NCBI RefSeq assembly: GCF_000499205.1
Contig: NZ_AWUK01000021.1
Span: 157,456 to 221,455, forward strand
DNA length: 64,000 nucleotides
Direction: 5' to 3'
Origin: Paenibacillus sp. MAEPY2
GTDB lineage: Bacteria > Bacillota > Bacilli > Paenibacillales > Paenibacillaceae
Every line of letters starts with the position of its first letter. Positions within the stretch are counted from its first letter, which is position 1. Shown here piece after piece: positions 24,484 through 34,113 of the stretch. The notes beneath the pieces were generated by a model. The model was not told the origin of the DNA, made no database searches, and saw only the letters and a list, made by a program, of their open reading frames with translations. The position numbers and the translations under genes are program-made.

Positions 24484-25431
24484 ATGGAATACATTGAAAT
24501 TGCTGGTGCAGGCAAACCGATCTCCCGATTGATTAAAGGAACCGATTATTTCTACAATGATTCCTATGAGAAAGCAGCTACGAACATGGATGCATTCCTG
24601 GCGATTGGCGGTAATACCGTTGATTCCGCGCATATCTATTGTGGCGGGCAGAGTGAAGAAGTGCTCGGACGTTATATGCAGGAACGGGGTAACCGTAACG
24701 AGATCGTTATTTTGACCAAAGGTGCACATCACGATCAGAATGGTCCACGTGTTAACGCTGATGCTATCCGCAGCGATCTTCTTACCAGTCTGGAACGGCT
24801 TCAAACCGAACATGTGGAGCTCTATGCCCTGCATCGGGATGACCCAAACATCCCCGTTGGTGTAATTCTTGAAGCGTTGAACGAACATATTGAATCCGGT
24901 AAAATCGGCGCGATCGGCGCCTCCAACTGGACCTGGCAGCGGCTGGAGGAAGCTAACGCATATGCAGCCGCTAATGGTCTGAAAGGTTTCACATTCAGCA
25001 GCCCGAATCTCAGTCTTGCCAAAGCAAACGAACCGTTCTGGGCAGGCTGTGTATCGGCAGACGAAGAAACGCTGGCATGGCATGAGCGCACCAAGCTTCC
25101 TTTGCTGTCCTGGTCATCTCAGGCTCGTGGCTTCTTTACCGGACGATTCACACCTGAAGTGCGGGATAATGAAGATCTGGTTCGTGTATTTTACAGTGAC
25201 GGCAACTGGGAACGTTTGCATCGGGCGGAACAATTGGCCGAGTCCAAAAATACCACGCCAATTCAGATTGCACTTGCTTATGTATTAAACCAACCATTTC
25301 CGACCTGTGCGCTGATTGGCGCTCAAAATCGGGAAGAGCTTCTGTCCTGTGACGAAGGTTCCCGTATCACATTGACACGTGAGGAACTGAATTGGCTGGA
25401 CCTGGGCAGTAATGTAAAACCAAGCGTTTAA
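24484..25431 (+). CDS. Aldo/keto reductase
   Basis: 315 residues, a TIM-barrel NAD(P)H-dependent reductase. The catalytic tetrad is visible: Asp in NTVDSAHIY, Tyr in the same segment, Lys in VILTKGAHH and His in YALHRDDP. The C-terminal cofactor segment (PFPTCALIGAQNREELLSC) is typical. It resembles bacterial AKR members that act on sugars or ketones; the substrate is unknown. It follows the Gfo/Idh/MocA gene in an operon, which suggests a two-step conversion of one carbohydrate. A hairpin at 25466-25509 is the likely end of the transcript. Confidence 0.9.
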   Translation: MEYIEIAGAGKPISRLIKGTDYFYNDSYEKAATNMDAFLAIGGNTVDSAHIYCGGQSEEVLGRYMQERGNRNEIVILTKGAHHDQNGPRVNADAIRSDLLTSLERLQTEHVELYALHRDDPNIPVGVILEALNEHIESGKIGAIGASNWTWQRLEEANAYAAANGLKGFTFSSPNLSLAKANEPFWAGCVSADEETLAWHERTKLPLLSWSSQARGFFTGRFTPEVRDNEDLVRVFYSDGNWERLHRAEQLAESKNTTPIQIALAYVLNQPFPTCALIGAQNREELLSCDEGSRITLTREELNWLDLGSNVKPSV

Positions 25432-25465
25432 TTCAAATATGTGCTGTGATCCAACCTTAAAGGTT

Positions 25466-25509
25466 AAGGGGCTGACTATTCCGCAATGTAGCGGAGTGGT
25501 CGGTCCCTT
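25466..25509 (+). terminator. Long stem-loop after the reductase gene
   Basis: A 19-base arm at 25466-25484 pairs with 25491-25509 around an AATGTA loop, with several G-U pairs. Only a weak T-run follows, so it may be a terminator or an mRNA-stabilising hairpin. Confidence 0.55.
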
Positions 25510-25545
25510 GTATTCTACATATATGATTGTCTTGAAAAAAGTAAT

Positions 25546-25595
25546 AAAAAGAGACTACCTACCAGAAATATTTTTCTGGAGGTAAGCCCCTTTTT
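25546..25595. terminator. Bidirectional terminator
   Basis: TACCTACCAGAAA and TTTCTGGAGGTA pair with one bulge; A-run on the left (25546-25550) and T-run on the right (25591-25595). It ends the minus-strand dehydrogenase gene and backs up the plus-strand operon. Confidence 0.82.
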
Positions 25596-25644
25596 AATAT
25601 GAAATAGTCAAACTTTTAAAGTATTGACGATAAAATCGTAACGA

Positions 25645-26664
25645 TTACAGCTTCACAATCTGACCTGTCTTCTCGGATTCGAATGCTGCCAGAATGACTT
25701 GCAGGGAACGCAGACCTTCTTCACCGGAAATGCTTGGAGGTGTTTGCGTTACAATTGACTCTACAAAAGCATCAATGACGCCGCTTGGTACTTGTTTCTC
25801 GTTCGTAGCCATCGCACCAACTTTGTATGTCTCAACCGTTCCGTTGGTCAGTTCAACAATAACCTCGTCGCCTTCTAACGTTCCGATCTTCATCACACCA
25901 TTTTCACACCACAGAACCGTACTGTTATCTCCTGCTCTGTATTGTGTCCAGCTGGCAACCAGCGTACCGATAGCACCGCTCTTCATACGCAGCAGGCAAG
26001 TTGCGTTATCGTCCACTTTGGTATTTTCCTTGTGCAATGTGCTGATAAATCCAGCAACTTCGGACACTTCATCATCCAGCAAATAACGGATAAAGTCCGA
26101 TTTGTGCACGCCCAGGTCACCCATGGCACCCATAATCGCTTCTTCTTTACGGAAGAACCAGCTTTCTGCACCGTCTACGCTCCAGCCTTCCGGACCCGGA
26201 TGACCAAAGGAAGTACGGAAATTCAGAACTTTGCCGAGTTTGCCGGAATCCAAAATTTCTTTGGCTTTTATGTGCGGAGGCATCAAACGCTGGTTGTGTC
26301 CAACCATCAGATACACACCGTTTTTCTTGGCAGCTTCGATCATTTGCTCGCCTTCTTCGGTTGTAACCGCCATCGGCTTTTCTACCAGTACATGCTTGCC
26401 GGCATTCGCCGCAGCAATTGCCATCGGAGCATGCAGGTAGTTCGGCGTACAAACGCTGACTGCATCCACTTCTTCGCTTGCAAGCAACTCTTCGTAGCTG
26501 GAGTAAGCTTTACCGCCGTAAGTTTCGGCCATCTTCTCTGCACGCTCCACGATCGGATCGGCAAAAGCGACAAGTTCTACGTTCTCATTGGCAGCGTATT
26601 CTGGAATATGTCTGCGCTCGGCAATGGCTCCACAGCCGAATACAGCAACTTTAATTTTACTCAT
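25645..26664 (-). CDS. Gfo/Idh/MocA-family oxidoreductase
   Basis: 339 residues. The Rossmann fold starts with IKVAVFGCGAIAERRHIPEY; the signature AGKHVLVEKPMAVTTEEG carries the conserved Lys; GAMGDLGVHKSDFIRYLLDDE in the C-terminal domain supplies the usual Asp/His region. The ATG at 26664 is chosen since AAGGGG lies 10 bases before it; a TTG two codons upstream is too close. The upstream gene on the same strand encodes a sugar isomerase/epimerase, the usual partner in inositol-like or keto-sugar catabolism. The substrate is not predictable. It differs clearly from the dehydrogenase at 23458-24462. Confidence 0.92.
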   Translation of the reverse strand: MSKIKVAVFGCGAIAERRHIPEYAANENVELVAFADPIVERAEKMAETYGGKAYSSYEELLASEEVDAVSVCTPNYLHAPMAIAAANAGKHVLVEKPMAVTTEEGEQMIEAAKKNGVYLMVGHNQRLMPPHIKAKEILDSGKLGKVLNFRTSFGHPGPEGWSVDGAESWFFRKEEAIMGAMGDLGVHKSDFIRYLLDDEVSEVAGFISTLHKENTKVDDNATCLLRMKSGAIGTLVASWTQYRAGDNSTVLWCENGVMKIGTLEGDEVIVELTNGTVETYKVGAMATNEKQVPSGVIDAFVESIVTQTPPSISGEEGLRSLQVILAAFESEKTGQIVKL

Positions 26665-26691
26665 GTACAAATGTCCCCTTTGACAAATAAA

Positions 26692-27468
26692 TTAGAATTG
26701 GTTCAGGTAATTCTGCTTCAACCAGTTATGGCTGTTAGCTACGCTTTCAAGCGGTGGATTCTGGCAAACGTCCTGTTCCACGATCAGCCATTCTACACCT
26801 GCACTTGTAGCTGCTTCAATAACAGCTGGCAGATTAACCGAACCTTGTCCCAGTTCCAAAGTCTTCATCTGACCCTGTTCGTCTTTGCTGAAGTCTTTCA
26901 AGTGAAGCAGCGGCAAGCGGCCTGCATATTTATTGATGTACTCAATCGGATTTTGTCCGGCAAATTGTACCCAACATACGTCCATTTCCACTTGAACCGC
27001 TTCAGGTGTCGTTTGAGCAAACATTGCATCAAAGGCATTTTCGTCGCCAACCTGACCGTGGAATTCGAAATCATGGTTATGATAACCGAAGATCAGACCT
27101 TGTTTGGTTGCTTCTGCACCATATTGTTGCAATTCGTTAAACAGTTTGGTCCAGCCTTCTGCATTCTCTGGACGATCTTCAGGCATCAGGTAAGGGCAGA
27201 TCATATATTGAGCACCAATGGTTTTGAGGTAGTCGATTTGTTGTTGTAAATCTTCACGCATCGCATGCAATGAAACGTGGCTGCTGAAACCTTTCAGTCC
27301 AAGCTCATCCAACAGCGCTTTCATTTCTTCTGCAGGAATGTCACCATATCCGGCGAATTCGACACCTTCATAACCAAGCTCTGCTACCTTACGCAACGTT
27401 CCACGGAAATCTGCTGCAGTTTCATCACGGAGCGTAAACAATTGCAAACCAATATTAAGTTTTTTCAT
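26692..27468 (-). CDS. Sugar phosphate isomerase/epimerase (IolE/IolI-like TIM barrel)
   Basis: 258 residues of the AP-endonuclease-2-like TIM-barrel family. It starts with KLNIGLQLFTLRDETAADF and has the metal-binding residues in order: Glu in GYEGVEFAGY, His in FGYHNHDFEF, Asp/Glu in VQVEMDVCWVQFAG, His in LPLLHLKDF and Glu in EWLIVEQD. Such enzymes isomerise, epimerise or dehydrate keto-sugars or inosose with a divalent metal. AGAGGTG precedes the ATG. The downstream dehydrogenase gene is about 30 bases away, so they form an operon divergent from an AraC regulator at 27613. Confidence 0.92.
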   Translation of the reverse strand: MKKLNIGLQLFTLRDETAADFRGTLRKVAELGYEGVEFAGYGDIPAEEMKALLDELGLKGFSSHVSLHAMREDLQQQIDYLKTIGAQYMICPYLMPEDRPENAEGWTKLFNELQQYGAEATKQGLIFGYHNHDFEFHGQVGDENAFDAMFAQTTPEAVQVEMDVCWVQFAGQNPIEYINKYAGRLPLLHLKDFSKDEQGQMKTLELGQGSVNLPAVIEAATSAGVEWLIVEQDVCQNPPLESVANSHNWLKQNYLNQF

Positions 27469-27612
27469 ATTAGATACACCTCTGCTCTCAAATTTGCTTT
27501 CATTGCTCTATCTGGTATCATACTAACGCAAAACAGGCTAGAATGAACATATACAATATCGTCAGAACATGAACTATCTGATCAAATTTTTCAATTTGGA
27601 GGATTACATCTT

Positions 27613-28431
27613 TTGGAAACCTCAGTACTGATCTGTGACTATTCCTATCACTATAAGGCGTTTAACCACAATATGAAGGGCGAGTTGCAAACGTACTTGT
27701 TCCGTCTGCAAACCGAGGGCTCTTGCAAGGTATATGTACAGGATGAAGAATTTAAGATGATTGGCGGGGATTTACTGCTGCTCAAACCCGGGGACGACTA
27801 TCATCTCGTTGTTGAAGAACCTCACAAGGAGGGCAGGTTGTCCAGCGGAGACTATTATTTGTTCTGTGAAGGGACGTGGATTGAAAGCTGGTGGAAGCGT
27901 CACCATCGGTCCACCGTGAGTCACATCGGACTGGATGATAAATTGGTGAGCCTCTGGCGCAATATGCTTCTGGAGAAACGTCGCGGACCACTGGAGGAAA
28001 ATATAGAACTGAGTGACGCACTGCTGCGGGGCTTGTGCCTGTATATCGATCGGGCCATCAAGGAGAATATTCAGACGGATCGATCTGTTTCTTCGACGCT
28101 GAAGCTGAAACGATTCATCGAAGAGCATGCTACCGTGACCTTCAAACTCGAAGAAGCCGCACGCTACGCAGGACTAAGCCTGTCTCGTGCGGTGCGATTA
28201 TTCAAGGAGCACTACGGCCAAACGATGATTCAGTATGCGATTGAGATTCGGCTGAACGCTGCCCTGGAGCGTATGAAGTACAGCGATATGACCCTGGAGC
28301 ATATTGCCGAAACCTGCGGCTTTGCAAGCTATTCCTATTTCCACCGGGTATTCCGTTCCCATTTTAGAATGTCCCCTGCTGAATATCTCAAATCCCAGGC
28401 CCATCAGTCCATTGATCTGGAGCATTTATAA
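27613..28431 (+). CDS. AraC-family transcriptional regulator
   Basis: 272 residues. The N-terminal half has a cupin-like arrangement (CKVYVQDEEFKMIGGDLLLLKPGDDYHL, then DYYLFCEGTWIESWWKR), the C-terminal 100 residues the AraC helix-turn-helix pair (KLEEAARYAGLSLSRAVRLFKEHYGQT and AETCGFASYSYFHRVFRSHFRMSPAEYL). A TTG start with GGAGG 10 bases upstream is used. It faces away from the isomerase-dehydrogenase operon, which it probably regulates. It is not closely similar to the AraC protein at 22503, so the two sugar gene sets probably respond to different ligands. Confidence 0.9.
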   Translation: METSVLICDYSYHYKAFNHNMKGELQTYLFRLQTEGSCKVYVQDEEFKMIGGDLLLLKPGDDYHLVVEEPHKEGRLSSGDYYLFCEGTWIESWWKRHHRSTVSHIGLDDKLVSLWRNMLLEKRRGPLEENIELSDALLRGLCLYIDRAIKENIQTDRSVSSTLKLKRFIEEHATVTFKLEEAARYAGLSLSRAVRLFKEHYGQTMIQYAIEIRLNAALERMKYSDMTLEHIAETCGFASYSYFHRVFRSHFRMSPAEYLKSQAHQSIDLEHL

Positions 28432-28465
28432 GGGTTAGTTGTGACTTGATTCTCTCCTTACTTCA

Positions 28466-28504
28466 GGAAGAAAGCAGCCGATTCCCCACCTGCCACTTTC
28501 TTCC
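28466..28504. repeat. Inverted repeat in an intergenic region
   Basis: GGAAGAAAG (28466-28474) is a perfect inverted repeat of CTTTCTTCC (28496-28504), loop about 21 bases, about 35 bases after the AraC gene. An A-run, not a T-run, follows, so it is not a classical terminator on the plus strand. Confidence 0.4.
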
Positions 28505-28628
28505 AAAAAAACTCTCCTAATTCACATGACGCTACAACCACAAACCTGTATAGTTAAATATAGTATTCTTATAGATTCATACATACTCAAACTTATAATC
28601 TATTAATCTACAATTTGGAGAGATTTCA

Positions 28629-29327
28629 ATGGAATCTAAACGCAAAATTCTCATCATTGAGGATGAACATGATATTTCACGCATTTTAAGAGACTACTTG
28701 ACCAAGAACCAGTATGAAGCAGCAGTAGCCAGTAACGGGCAGGACGGGTTGCAGATGATGGACATTCTGCAGCCGGACTATATTATTCTGGACATCATGC
28801 TTCCGGATATGGACGGAATTGATGTATGCCGGGAAATTCGCCGGAGAAACAACATTCCTATTCTTATTTTGAGCGCAAGGGGAAGTGACACGGACAAGGT
28901 TCTCGGCCTGGGGTTCGGGGCGGATGACTATATGACCAAACCTTTTTCCCTGAGCGAATTACTTGCCCGAATCAATGCCCACTTCAGACGATATGACAGT
29001 CTGAGTAAAGAACGTGATCTCACTCACCTGCTGCGTTTGTCTAATCTGGAAATTGACAAGAAAGCCTATAAGGTTACCCTCAACGGGAATGAAGTTTCTC
29101 TCTCCGCCAAGGAATTTGAGCTGTTGTTTTATCTGGCAAGCCATAAGAATCAAGTGTTTTCCAAATCCCAGTTACTTGACGCGATTTGGGGATATGCCGA
29201 GTATGGAGATGAAAATACGGTTACCGTGTACATACGAAGATTGAGAGAAAAAATCGAAGCAGACCCTTCCCGCCCTTCTGTTCTGAAAACAGTGTGGGGC
29301 GTCGGATACAAATTCAACCATGAATAA
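28629..29327 (+). CDS. OmpR-family response regulator
   Basis: 232 residues. Receiver domain at 1-120 with the acidic pair IIEDEHD, the phosphate-accepting Asp in YIILDIMLPDMDG (about residue 54) and Lys in DDYMTKPFS. The C-terminal winged helix (VSLSAKEFELLFYLASHKNQVFSKSQLLDAIWG, then YIRRLREKIE and TVWGVGYKF) is of the OmpR/PhoB kind. The ATG has GGAGAG six bases upstream. It is the first gene of a five-gene plus-strand set (regulator, kinase, ATPase, permease, lipoprotein) and probably controls that ABC transporter. Confidence 0.93.
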   Translation: MESKRKILIIEDEHDISRILRDYLTKNQYEAAVASNGQDGLQMMDILQPDYIILDIMLPDMDGIDVCREIRRRNNIPILILSARGSDTDKVLGLGFGADDYMTKPFSLSELLARINAHFRRYDSLSKERDLTHLLRLSNLEIDKKAYKVTLNGNEVSLSAKEFELLFYLASHKNQVFSKSQLLDAIWGYAEYGDENTVTVYIRRLREKIEADPSRPSVLKTVWGVGYKFNHE

Positions 29328-29347
29328 GTGGGATGGGAGACGACTGT

Positions 29348-30790
29348 ATGTCACTACACACCTGGACCAAACGTTGGCTCAAAACGTCATTAACTCTCCT
29401 GTTTATTCTCATTGCATGCAGCCTCGCTTTCTTTCTTGATTTACTTATAGGCAGACATTCAGGTGAATCCAATCTGGCAATCAATCAGGTTCGTCTCAAG
29501 GTTAACCCCATTCTGCTCCAACTGGAGCAAACCCATGATCAATTGAATGATTCCAATATCCAGGAACAGTTGCGTTCCCTCGCCGAGAAAAGCATCGTTG
29601 ATTTCGACTATGTCGGATTGGATGGAACAGTGCTGCTATCCTCCACTCCTTCCTTCGAGGGCAGAAAGATTAATCTGCGATCTGAATTGCATTATGATCT
29701 GAATCATGCTTTAGAAGCTATGGATGGGAGAAATTCACTTAACATCGCTTTTCCTGTTATGGACGGCCCGGTGGGCAGACAGATCGGTAACGCCATTTTT
29801 ACGATTCCGCAGTCGCTTGTCATCGTTCAGAAGTCCTCTACGTTCACTTTTTTTGTCCTGGGAACCCTGTTTATAATCTCCCTCATCCTGGGGCTTCTAC
29901 TGATCGTTATGAAACGTAAGATCAGAAAACGAGTGCTCTCCCCTATCCAGCAGCTGAAGCAACATGCTGAATTCATTCTCAAGGGACAGTATGATGAGCA
30001 GATCCAGTACAACCGGACAGATGAAATGGGCGAACTGTACGCCATGCTGGATCTGATGCGCACCGAAATTATGCATTTGAGTGAACAGCATATTAGGCAG
30101 GAGAAGGCACAAAAAGAACTGATTACGAATATATCCCATGAACTCAAAACTCCGATTACAACTGTAAAAGTATACATAGAAGCCATTCTTGAAGGGTTGT
30201 GCTCCGATGAGGAGACGCTGATGGAGTACATGGAGATCATGCGTACTCATACGGACAAAACAGCTCGTCTCGTTGAGGACCTGCTTGTACATGCCTTGCA
30301 GGAGCTGGGCCAGATTTCGGTGGAGCCGCGTGAAATGTACAGCCTTTCTGCATTCGAAGCCATGTTGAAGCCCATCGGACATATCGTACGATTGAACGGC
30401 CTGAATTATGAGGAACCTGAGCACATTCCCAATGTGCTCATACGAATGGACCCCATACGAATCGAACAGGTTTTATCCAATCTCGTATCCAATGCGCTCA
30501 AACATACTGTTCCGGGAGACTCCATTCGCATTAATACAGTACTGGATTCGGGACAATTCCGGTTCAGTATTTCTGATTCGGGGCAGGGAATAAGGGCGCA
30601 AGATATGCCTTTTGTATTTGAGCGGTATTTCAGGGAAAATTCCTCATCGTCCTCAAGGAATGTACATGAAGGAACCGGCCTCGGTCTGTCCATCTGCAAA
30701 AGCATTATCGAAGCGCACGGGGGGCATATTTCCTTTTCGAGCAAAGAAGGTCAGGGTACCCAGTTTCAGTTCACTCTTCCGATCTGCTGA
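29348..30790 (+). CDS. Sensor histidine kinase with HAMP domain
   Basis: About 480 residues. Transmembrane helices at about 12-32 and 165-187 enclose an extracellular domain of roughly 130 residues. The HAMP linker follows (LSPIQQLKQHAEFILKGQYD), then HisKA with ELITNISHELKTPITT, whose His is the phosphorylation site, and a HATPase domain with NLVSNALKHT, DSGQGI and GTGLGLSICK. The ATG at 29348 is used because GGGAG lies eight bases before it; another ATG five codons earlier sits next to the preceding stop without a good site. Its partner is the OmpR-type regulator directly upstream. Confidence 0.92.
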   Translation: MSLHTWTKRWLKTSLTLLFILIACSLAFFLDLLIGRHSGESNLAINQVRLKVNPILLQLEQTHDQLNDSNIQEQLRSLAEKSIVDFDYVGLDGTVLLSSTPSFEGRKINLRSELHYDLNHALEAMDGRNSLNIAFPVMDGPVGRQIGNAIFTIPQSLVIVQKSSTFTFFVLGTLFIISLILGLLLIVMKRKIRKRVLSPIQQLKQHAEFILKGQYDEQIQYNRTDEMGELYAMLDLMRTEIMHLSEQHIRQEKAQKELITNISHELKTPITTVKVYIEAILEGLCSDEETLMEYMEIMRTHTDKTARLVEDLLVHALQELGQISVEPREMYSLSAFEAMLKPIGHIVRLNGLNYEEPEHIPNVLIRMDPIRIEQVLSNLVSNALKHTVPGDSIRINTVLDSGQFRFSISDSGQGIRAQDMPFVFERYFRENSSSSSRNVHEGTGLGLSICKSIIEAHGGHISFSSKEGQGTQFQFTLPIC

Positions 30791-30915
30791 GCAGTTAAGT
30801 AAATTTCCATTGTCTCACCCAAAGCACACTGTAATACTTTATTCATAATTTGATAATTCTTCCTCAACATCCTCCCCATAGAATGAACCGTATACTGCAG
30901 TGGGGAGTGATCCGC

Positions 30916-31674
30916 TTGACCAAAACAAACATTATCCGGGCTCAAAACTTGTGCAAAACATACAATACTGGAAGTGAACAATACCACGCCATACGAAATG
31001 TCGATCTTGATATTTATGAAGGGGACTTCACGGTCATCATGGGCAATTCTGGTTCAGGCAAATCCACGCTGTTATATCTGCTGAGCGGACTGGACCAAGT
31101 GACAGCCGGGGAGGTTTACTTCCGTGATCAGCGCATTGATACCTATAGTGAAAGGGAAATGTCCGAATTCCGCACTCGTAGAATTGGCTACATCTATCAG
31201 AGCATCAACCTGGTGCCCGACCTTTCCATTCAGGACAACATTGCTTTGCCTGGATATATTGCCGGTAGTAAAAGAAATGAGATCAAGGCACGTACTTCCC
31301 ATCTCATGAAGGCAATGGATATTGATGGACAGAACAGCCGCCTTCCCTCCCAAACATCGGGAGGACAGCAGCAACGGGCAGCAATCGCACGCGCACTGAT
31401 TAATTCACCTGACATTATCTTTGCGGATGAGCCCACCGGGAGCCTTAATCATGACCACGGGAAAGCGGTACTGGATATCCTGACCGATATCAACCGGAAG
31501 GGACAGTCGGTCGTCTTGGTTACACATGATATCCAGGCAGCGTGCCGGGCTGATCGTCTGATCTTTATCCGGGATGGCAAGGTTGGTGGTACCCTCGAGT
31601 TTGACAAATATGACGAACACCAGATACAGGATCGGGAATCAATGGTCTTCGCGTTTGTATCGGGAAAGGAGTAA
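30916..31674 (+). CDS. ABC transporter ATP-binding protein (MacB/LolD-like)
   Basis: About 252 residues. Walker A is GNSGSGKST, the Q-loop is in [13 protein letters not shown], the signature is [16 protein letters not shown], Walker B is IIFADEPTG and the switch His is in VLVTHD. The EPTGSLN segment after Walker B is typical of the MacB/LolD/BceA branch that works with FtsX-like permeases. The TTG at 30916 is chosen because GGGGAG lies eight bases before it; the ORF upstream of it has no such support. The permease gene follows three bases after the stop. Confidence 0.93.
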   Translation: MTKTNIIRAQNLCKTYNTGSEQYHAIRNVDLDIYEGDFTVIMGNSGSGKSTLLYLLSGLDQVTAGEVYFRDQRIDTYSEREMSEFRTRRIGYIYQSINLVPDLSIQDNIALPGYIAGSKRNEIKARTSHLMKAMDIDGQNSRLPSQTSGGQQQRAAIARALINSPDIIFADEPTGSLNHDHGKAVLDILTDINRKGQSVVLVTHDIQAACRADRLIFIRDGKVGGTLEFDKYDEHQIQDRESMVFAFVSGKE

Positions 31675-31677
31675 TTT

Positions 31678-34080
31678 ATGGCTGCCATGTTGAAACTGAG
31701 CCTCTCCTACCTGAACAAAAACAAAATACAAAACGGGTTCATCACCCTGCTCATTTTGCTATCGACCCTTCTGGTATCCACTGCGGTCATCATTCTGGCC
31801 AATACAGGTAACCTATTTAACGAAATGCACAACCGAACCAATGGGTCTCATCAAATACTGACGTTTGATAAAGGGCTGAATGACCCTACAGCCGTGCATG
31901 ACTGGTGGGCAGCCCAGGACGGAGTTGAGGTGTCACCTCTGCTGACTTACCGTACGCTGTCTGGCATCACTTTCAAAGGCACAGATATTCCCAACCTGTA
32001 TCTGTACATGATGAATACCCCTTCACCACCATGGGCTGTGGATGAATTGGTCTTCTCAAGCGGTACACAGAGCTCTGCTCCAGCACAGGGGACGATATGG
32101 ATTCCCACTTCCATGGCGAATGGCTATGATATGGCTGTAGGAGATACCGTTAATTTCAAGACCGGGTCGACCACCCTTGATCTTCGCGTTTCCGGGATTG
32201 TAGTCGATGTGCCTTATGGGGCACCTTTCACTAATACGGCAAGGATCTGGATGAACAGTACAGACTACCAGAGTGATTTTCAGGCAATCGCAGGAAAAGA
32301 TAATCATATGATGGGCATACATTTTGACGATTATCATACGAATTCCAGCTATTGGGAGCGTTATGCCAGCGAGACGGGTGCACCATTTCTGGAAACCAAG
32401 ATGGAGTTTGAGAGCATCTCTTCCTTCTATCTGATCATCAATCAGATTATTGGATTCATTATGATTTTCCTGGGGGCTGTCATGATGGTTATCGCTCTCA
32501 TCACCATTGGATTTACCATTTCGGATGCCATTCTGGCCAACTACAAAACAATAGGGATTCTGAAATCACTGGGATTGACCTCCGGGAGAACAATCGGTAC
32601 CTATGTTATTCAATATGCTTTACTGTCCATCATTGCCGTTATTCCAGGACTGGCGATGAGCGTGTTTGTATCCAAATTCATTATCAACATTTCTGTGTCT
32701 TCTCTGCGAACTGGCAATGGAGATGTACCGATGGAAGGCATCGGAGCAGCCATGTTAGTCGGCATACTGCTGTTTGCGCTGGTAATATTATTCGTTGTGT
32801 TATACGCCAAAAAGGCGCGCAGCATCGAGCCTGTTCAAGCCATCCGCTACGGTATGTCGGAAACAGAAAATACCCGGTTGGCCCGACGCATGAATTCGCC
32901 TCTAGCCAACCGGGTTGGATTTGCCCGGCTGCCAGTAGCCGCCGTCATTGGCATACGAAATCTGATCAAGAATACCAAGAGCTCTGTTCTGATGCTGCTG
33001 TTAACCACGATGGCTGCCTCTGTGCTTGTCCTTGGATATGTTGTACTGACCAGCATTACCGGAATCTATCAGACGGCGGCCAAATGGGGTTATGACAATG
33101 CTAACATTGCCGCAGTCGTTGTAAACAAAACTACGTTTCCGAGAGCAGAGCTGCAGAACGTATTGGAAGAAGACCCTCGCATCAAAAATGTGGGCTGGCA
33201 AGGGAACATCACCGGAGTTATCCTTCCAGATGATTCAACCGACGTGGCCAGCCAGTCTACCAGTCTTTATCTAAGAGTACTGGATGGAAGCTATCAAGAT
33301 CTTGGTTTTGAGACGTTGAGAGGAAACAATCCGGAACTCGAAAATGAAATTTCAATCGGGGTTAGTGTTGCCAAGATGTTCAACAAGGATATGGGAGATC
33401 TCATTGATCTCTACATTGAAGGAGAGAAGCGCACGTTCATGATTTCGGGCATCTATCAGGCCATCTCCGACTTGTCGGTATCCGGAAGAATCACAGCTCA
33501 AGCGGTTCGAAGCGTGAATCCGGATTACGGAGATGTAAATGTCGCGTTTATCAATGTCAACGATCCTTCACAGGCAGGAGCCATTGCTAACCAATTGAAT
33601 GAGCGGTTCAAAGACTCTGCTTCCATCGTCACGCAAAAAACGCTGCTGGATTCTGTTTATGCAGAAGCTGCAAGCATTTTTGTGTACCCCATGGCTCTCA
33701 TCGGTCTGTTGTTTATTCTGGTTACGTTCATTATCATTTTCAGTACCTGCCGGATTAGCATTCGCAAAGAAAGTAAAACCTACGGAATTTACAAGTCCAT
33801 AGGCATGACATCCCGAAGAATTCGATTGTCAGTTGCACTGGGGGTTGCAGCTCTTTCCACAATTGGGGCAATTCTTGGAATCGTCGTAGGTGTATATATG
33901 CTGCCAATTCTGCTTGAAAAGGTCCTCTCCGGATACGGAATTGTACAGATTCCCCTCATCCTGAACTGGGGAGGCATACTATTATTTGCATGCATGAGCA
34001 TTCTTGCAGCAGCTCTGGGCTCCTGGGTATCATCCAGAGTGATTCGTGATGCTTCCCCACGCATTCTGGTCGTTGAATAA
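31678..34080 (+). CDS. FtsX-like ABC transporter permease with two FtsX domains
   Basis: 800 residues. One N-terminal membrane helix (about 17-38), an extracellular domain to about 245, three helices forming the first FtsX domain (about 250-385), then a middle helix near 435-455, a second extracellular domain, and three C-terminal helices (about 665-790). The duplicated FtsX order is like MacB/YtrF/BceB-type exporters that move lipoproteins or peptides or confer peptide resistance, rather than import nutrients. AAAGGAG gives a clear ATG start. Neighbours are the ATPase gene 3 bases upstream and a DUF4097 lipoprotein gene 33 bases downstream. What is transported is unknown. Confidence 0.9.
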   Translation: MAAMLKLSLSYLNKNKIQNGFITLLILLSTLLVSTAVIILANTGNLFNEMHNRTNGSHQILTFDKGLNDPTAVHDWWAAQDGVEVSPLLTYRTLSGITFKGTDIPNLYLYMMNTPSPPWAVDELVFSSGTQSSAPAQGTIWIPTSMANGYDMAVGDTVNFKTGSTTLDLRVSGIVVDVPYGAPFTNTARIWMNSTDYQSDFQAIAGKDNHMMGIHFDDYHTNSSYWERYASETGAPFLETKMEFESISSFYLIINQIIGFIMIFLGAVMMVIALITIGFTISDAILANYKTIGILKSLGLTSGRTIGTYVIQYALLSIIAVIPGLAMSVFVSKFIINISVSSLRTGNGDVPMEGIGAAMLVGILLFALVILFVVLYAKKARSIEPVQAIRYGMSETENTRLARRMNSPLANRVGFARLPVAAVIGIRNLIKNTKSSVLMLLLTTMAASVLVLGYVVLTSITGIYQTAAKWGYDNANIAAVVVNKTTFPRAELQNVLEEDPRIKNVGWQGNITGVILPDDSTDVASQSTSLYLRVLDGSYQDLGFETLRGNNPELENEISIGVSVAKMFNKDMGDLIDLYIEGEKRTFMISGIYQAISDLSVSGRITAQAVRSVNPDYGDVNVAFINVNDPSQAGAIANQLNERFKDSASIVTQKTLLDSVYAEAASIFVYPMALIGLLFILVTFIIIFSTCRISIRKESKTYGIYKSIGMTSRRIRLSVALGVAALSTIGAILGIVVGVYMLPILLEKVLSGYGIVQIPLILNWGGILLFACMSILAAALGSWVSSRVIRDASPRILVVE

Positions 34081-34113
34081 TACTAAACGTATGAAGAATG
34101 AAGGAGGCATAAC

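Noticed and set aside
25942..27249. 435-codon open frame on the plus strand opposite the dehydrogenase and isomerase genes
   Set aside because: It crosses two well-supported minus-strand genes and its composition (Phe, His, Cys) is that of a shadow frame.
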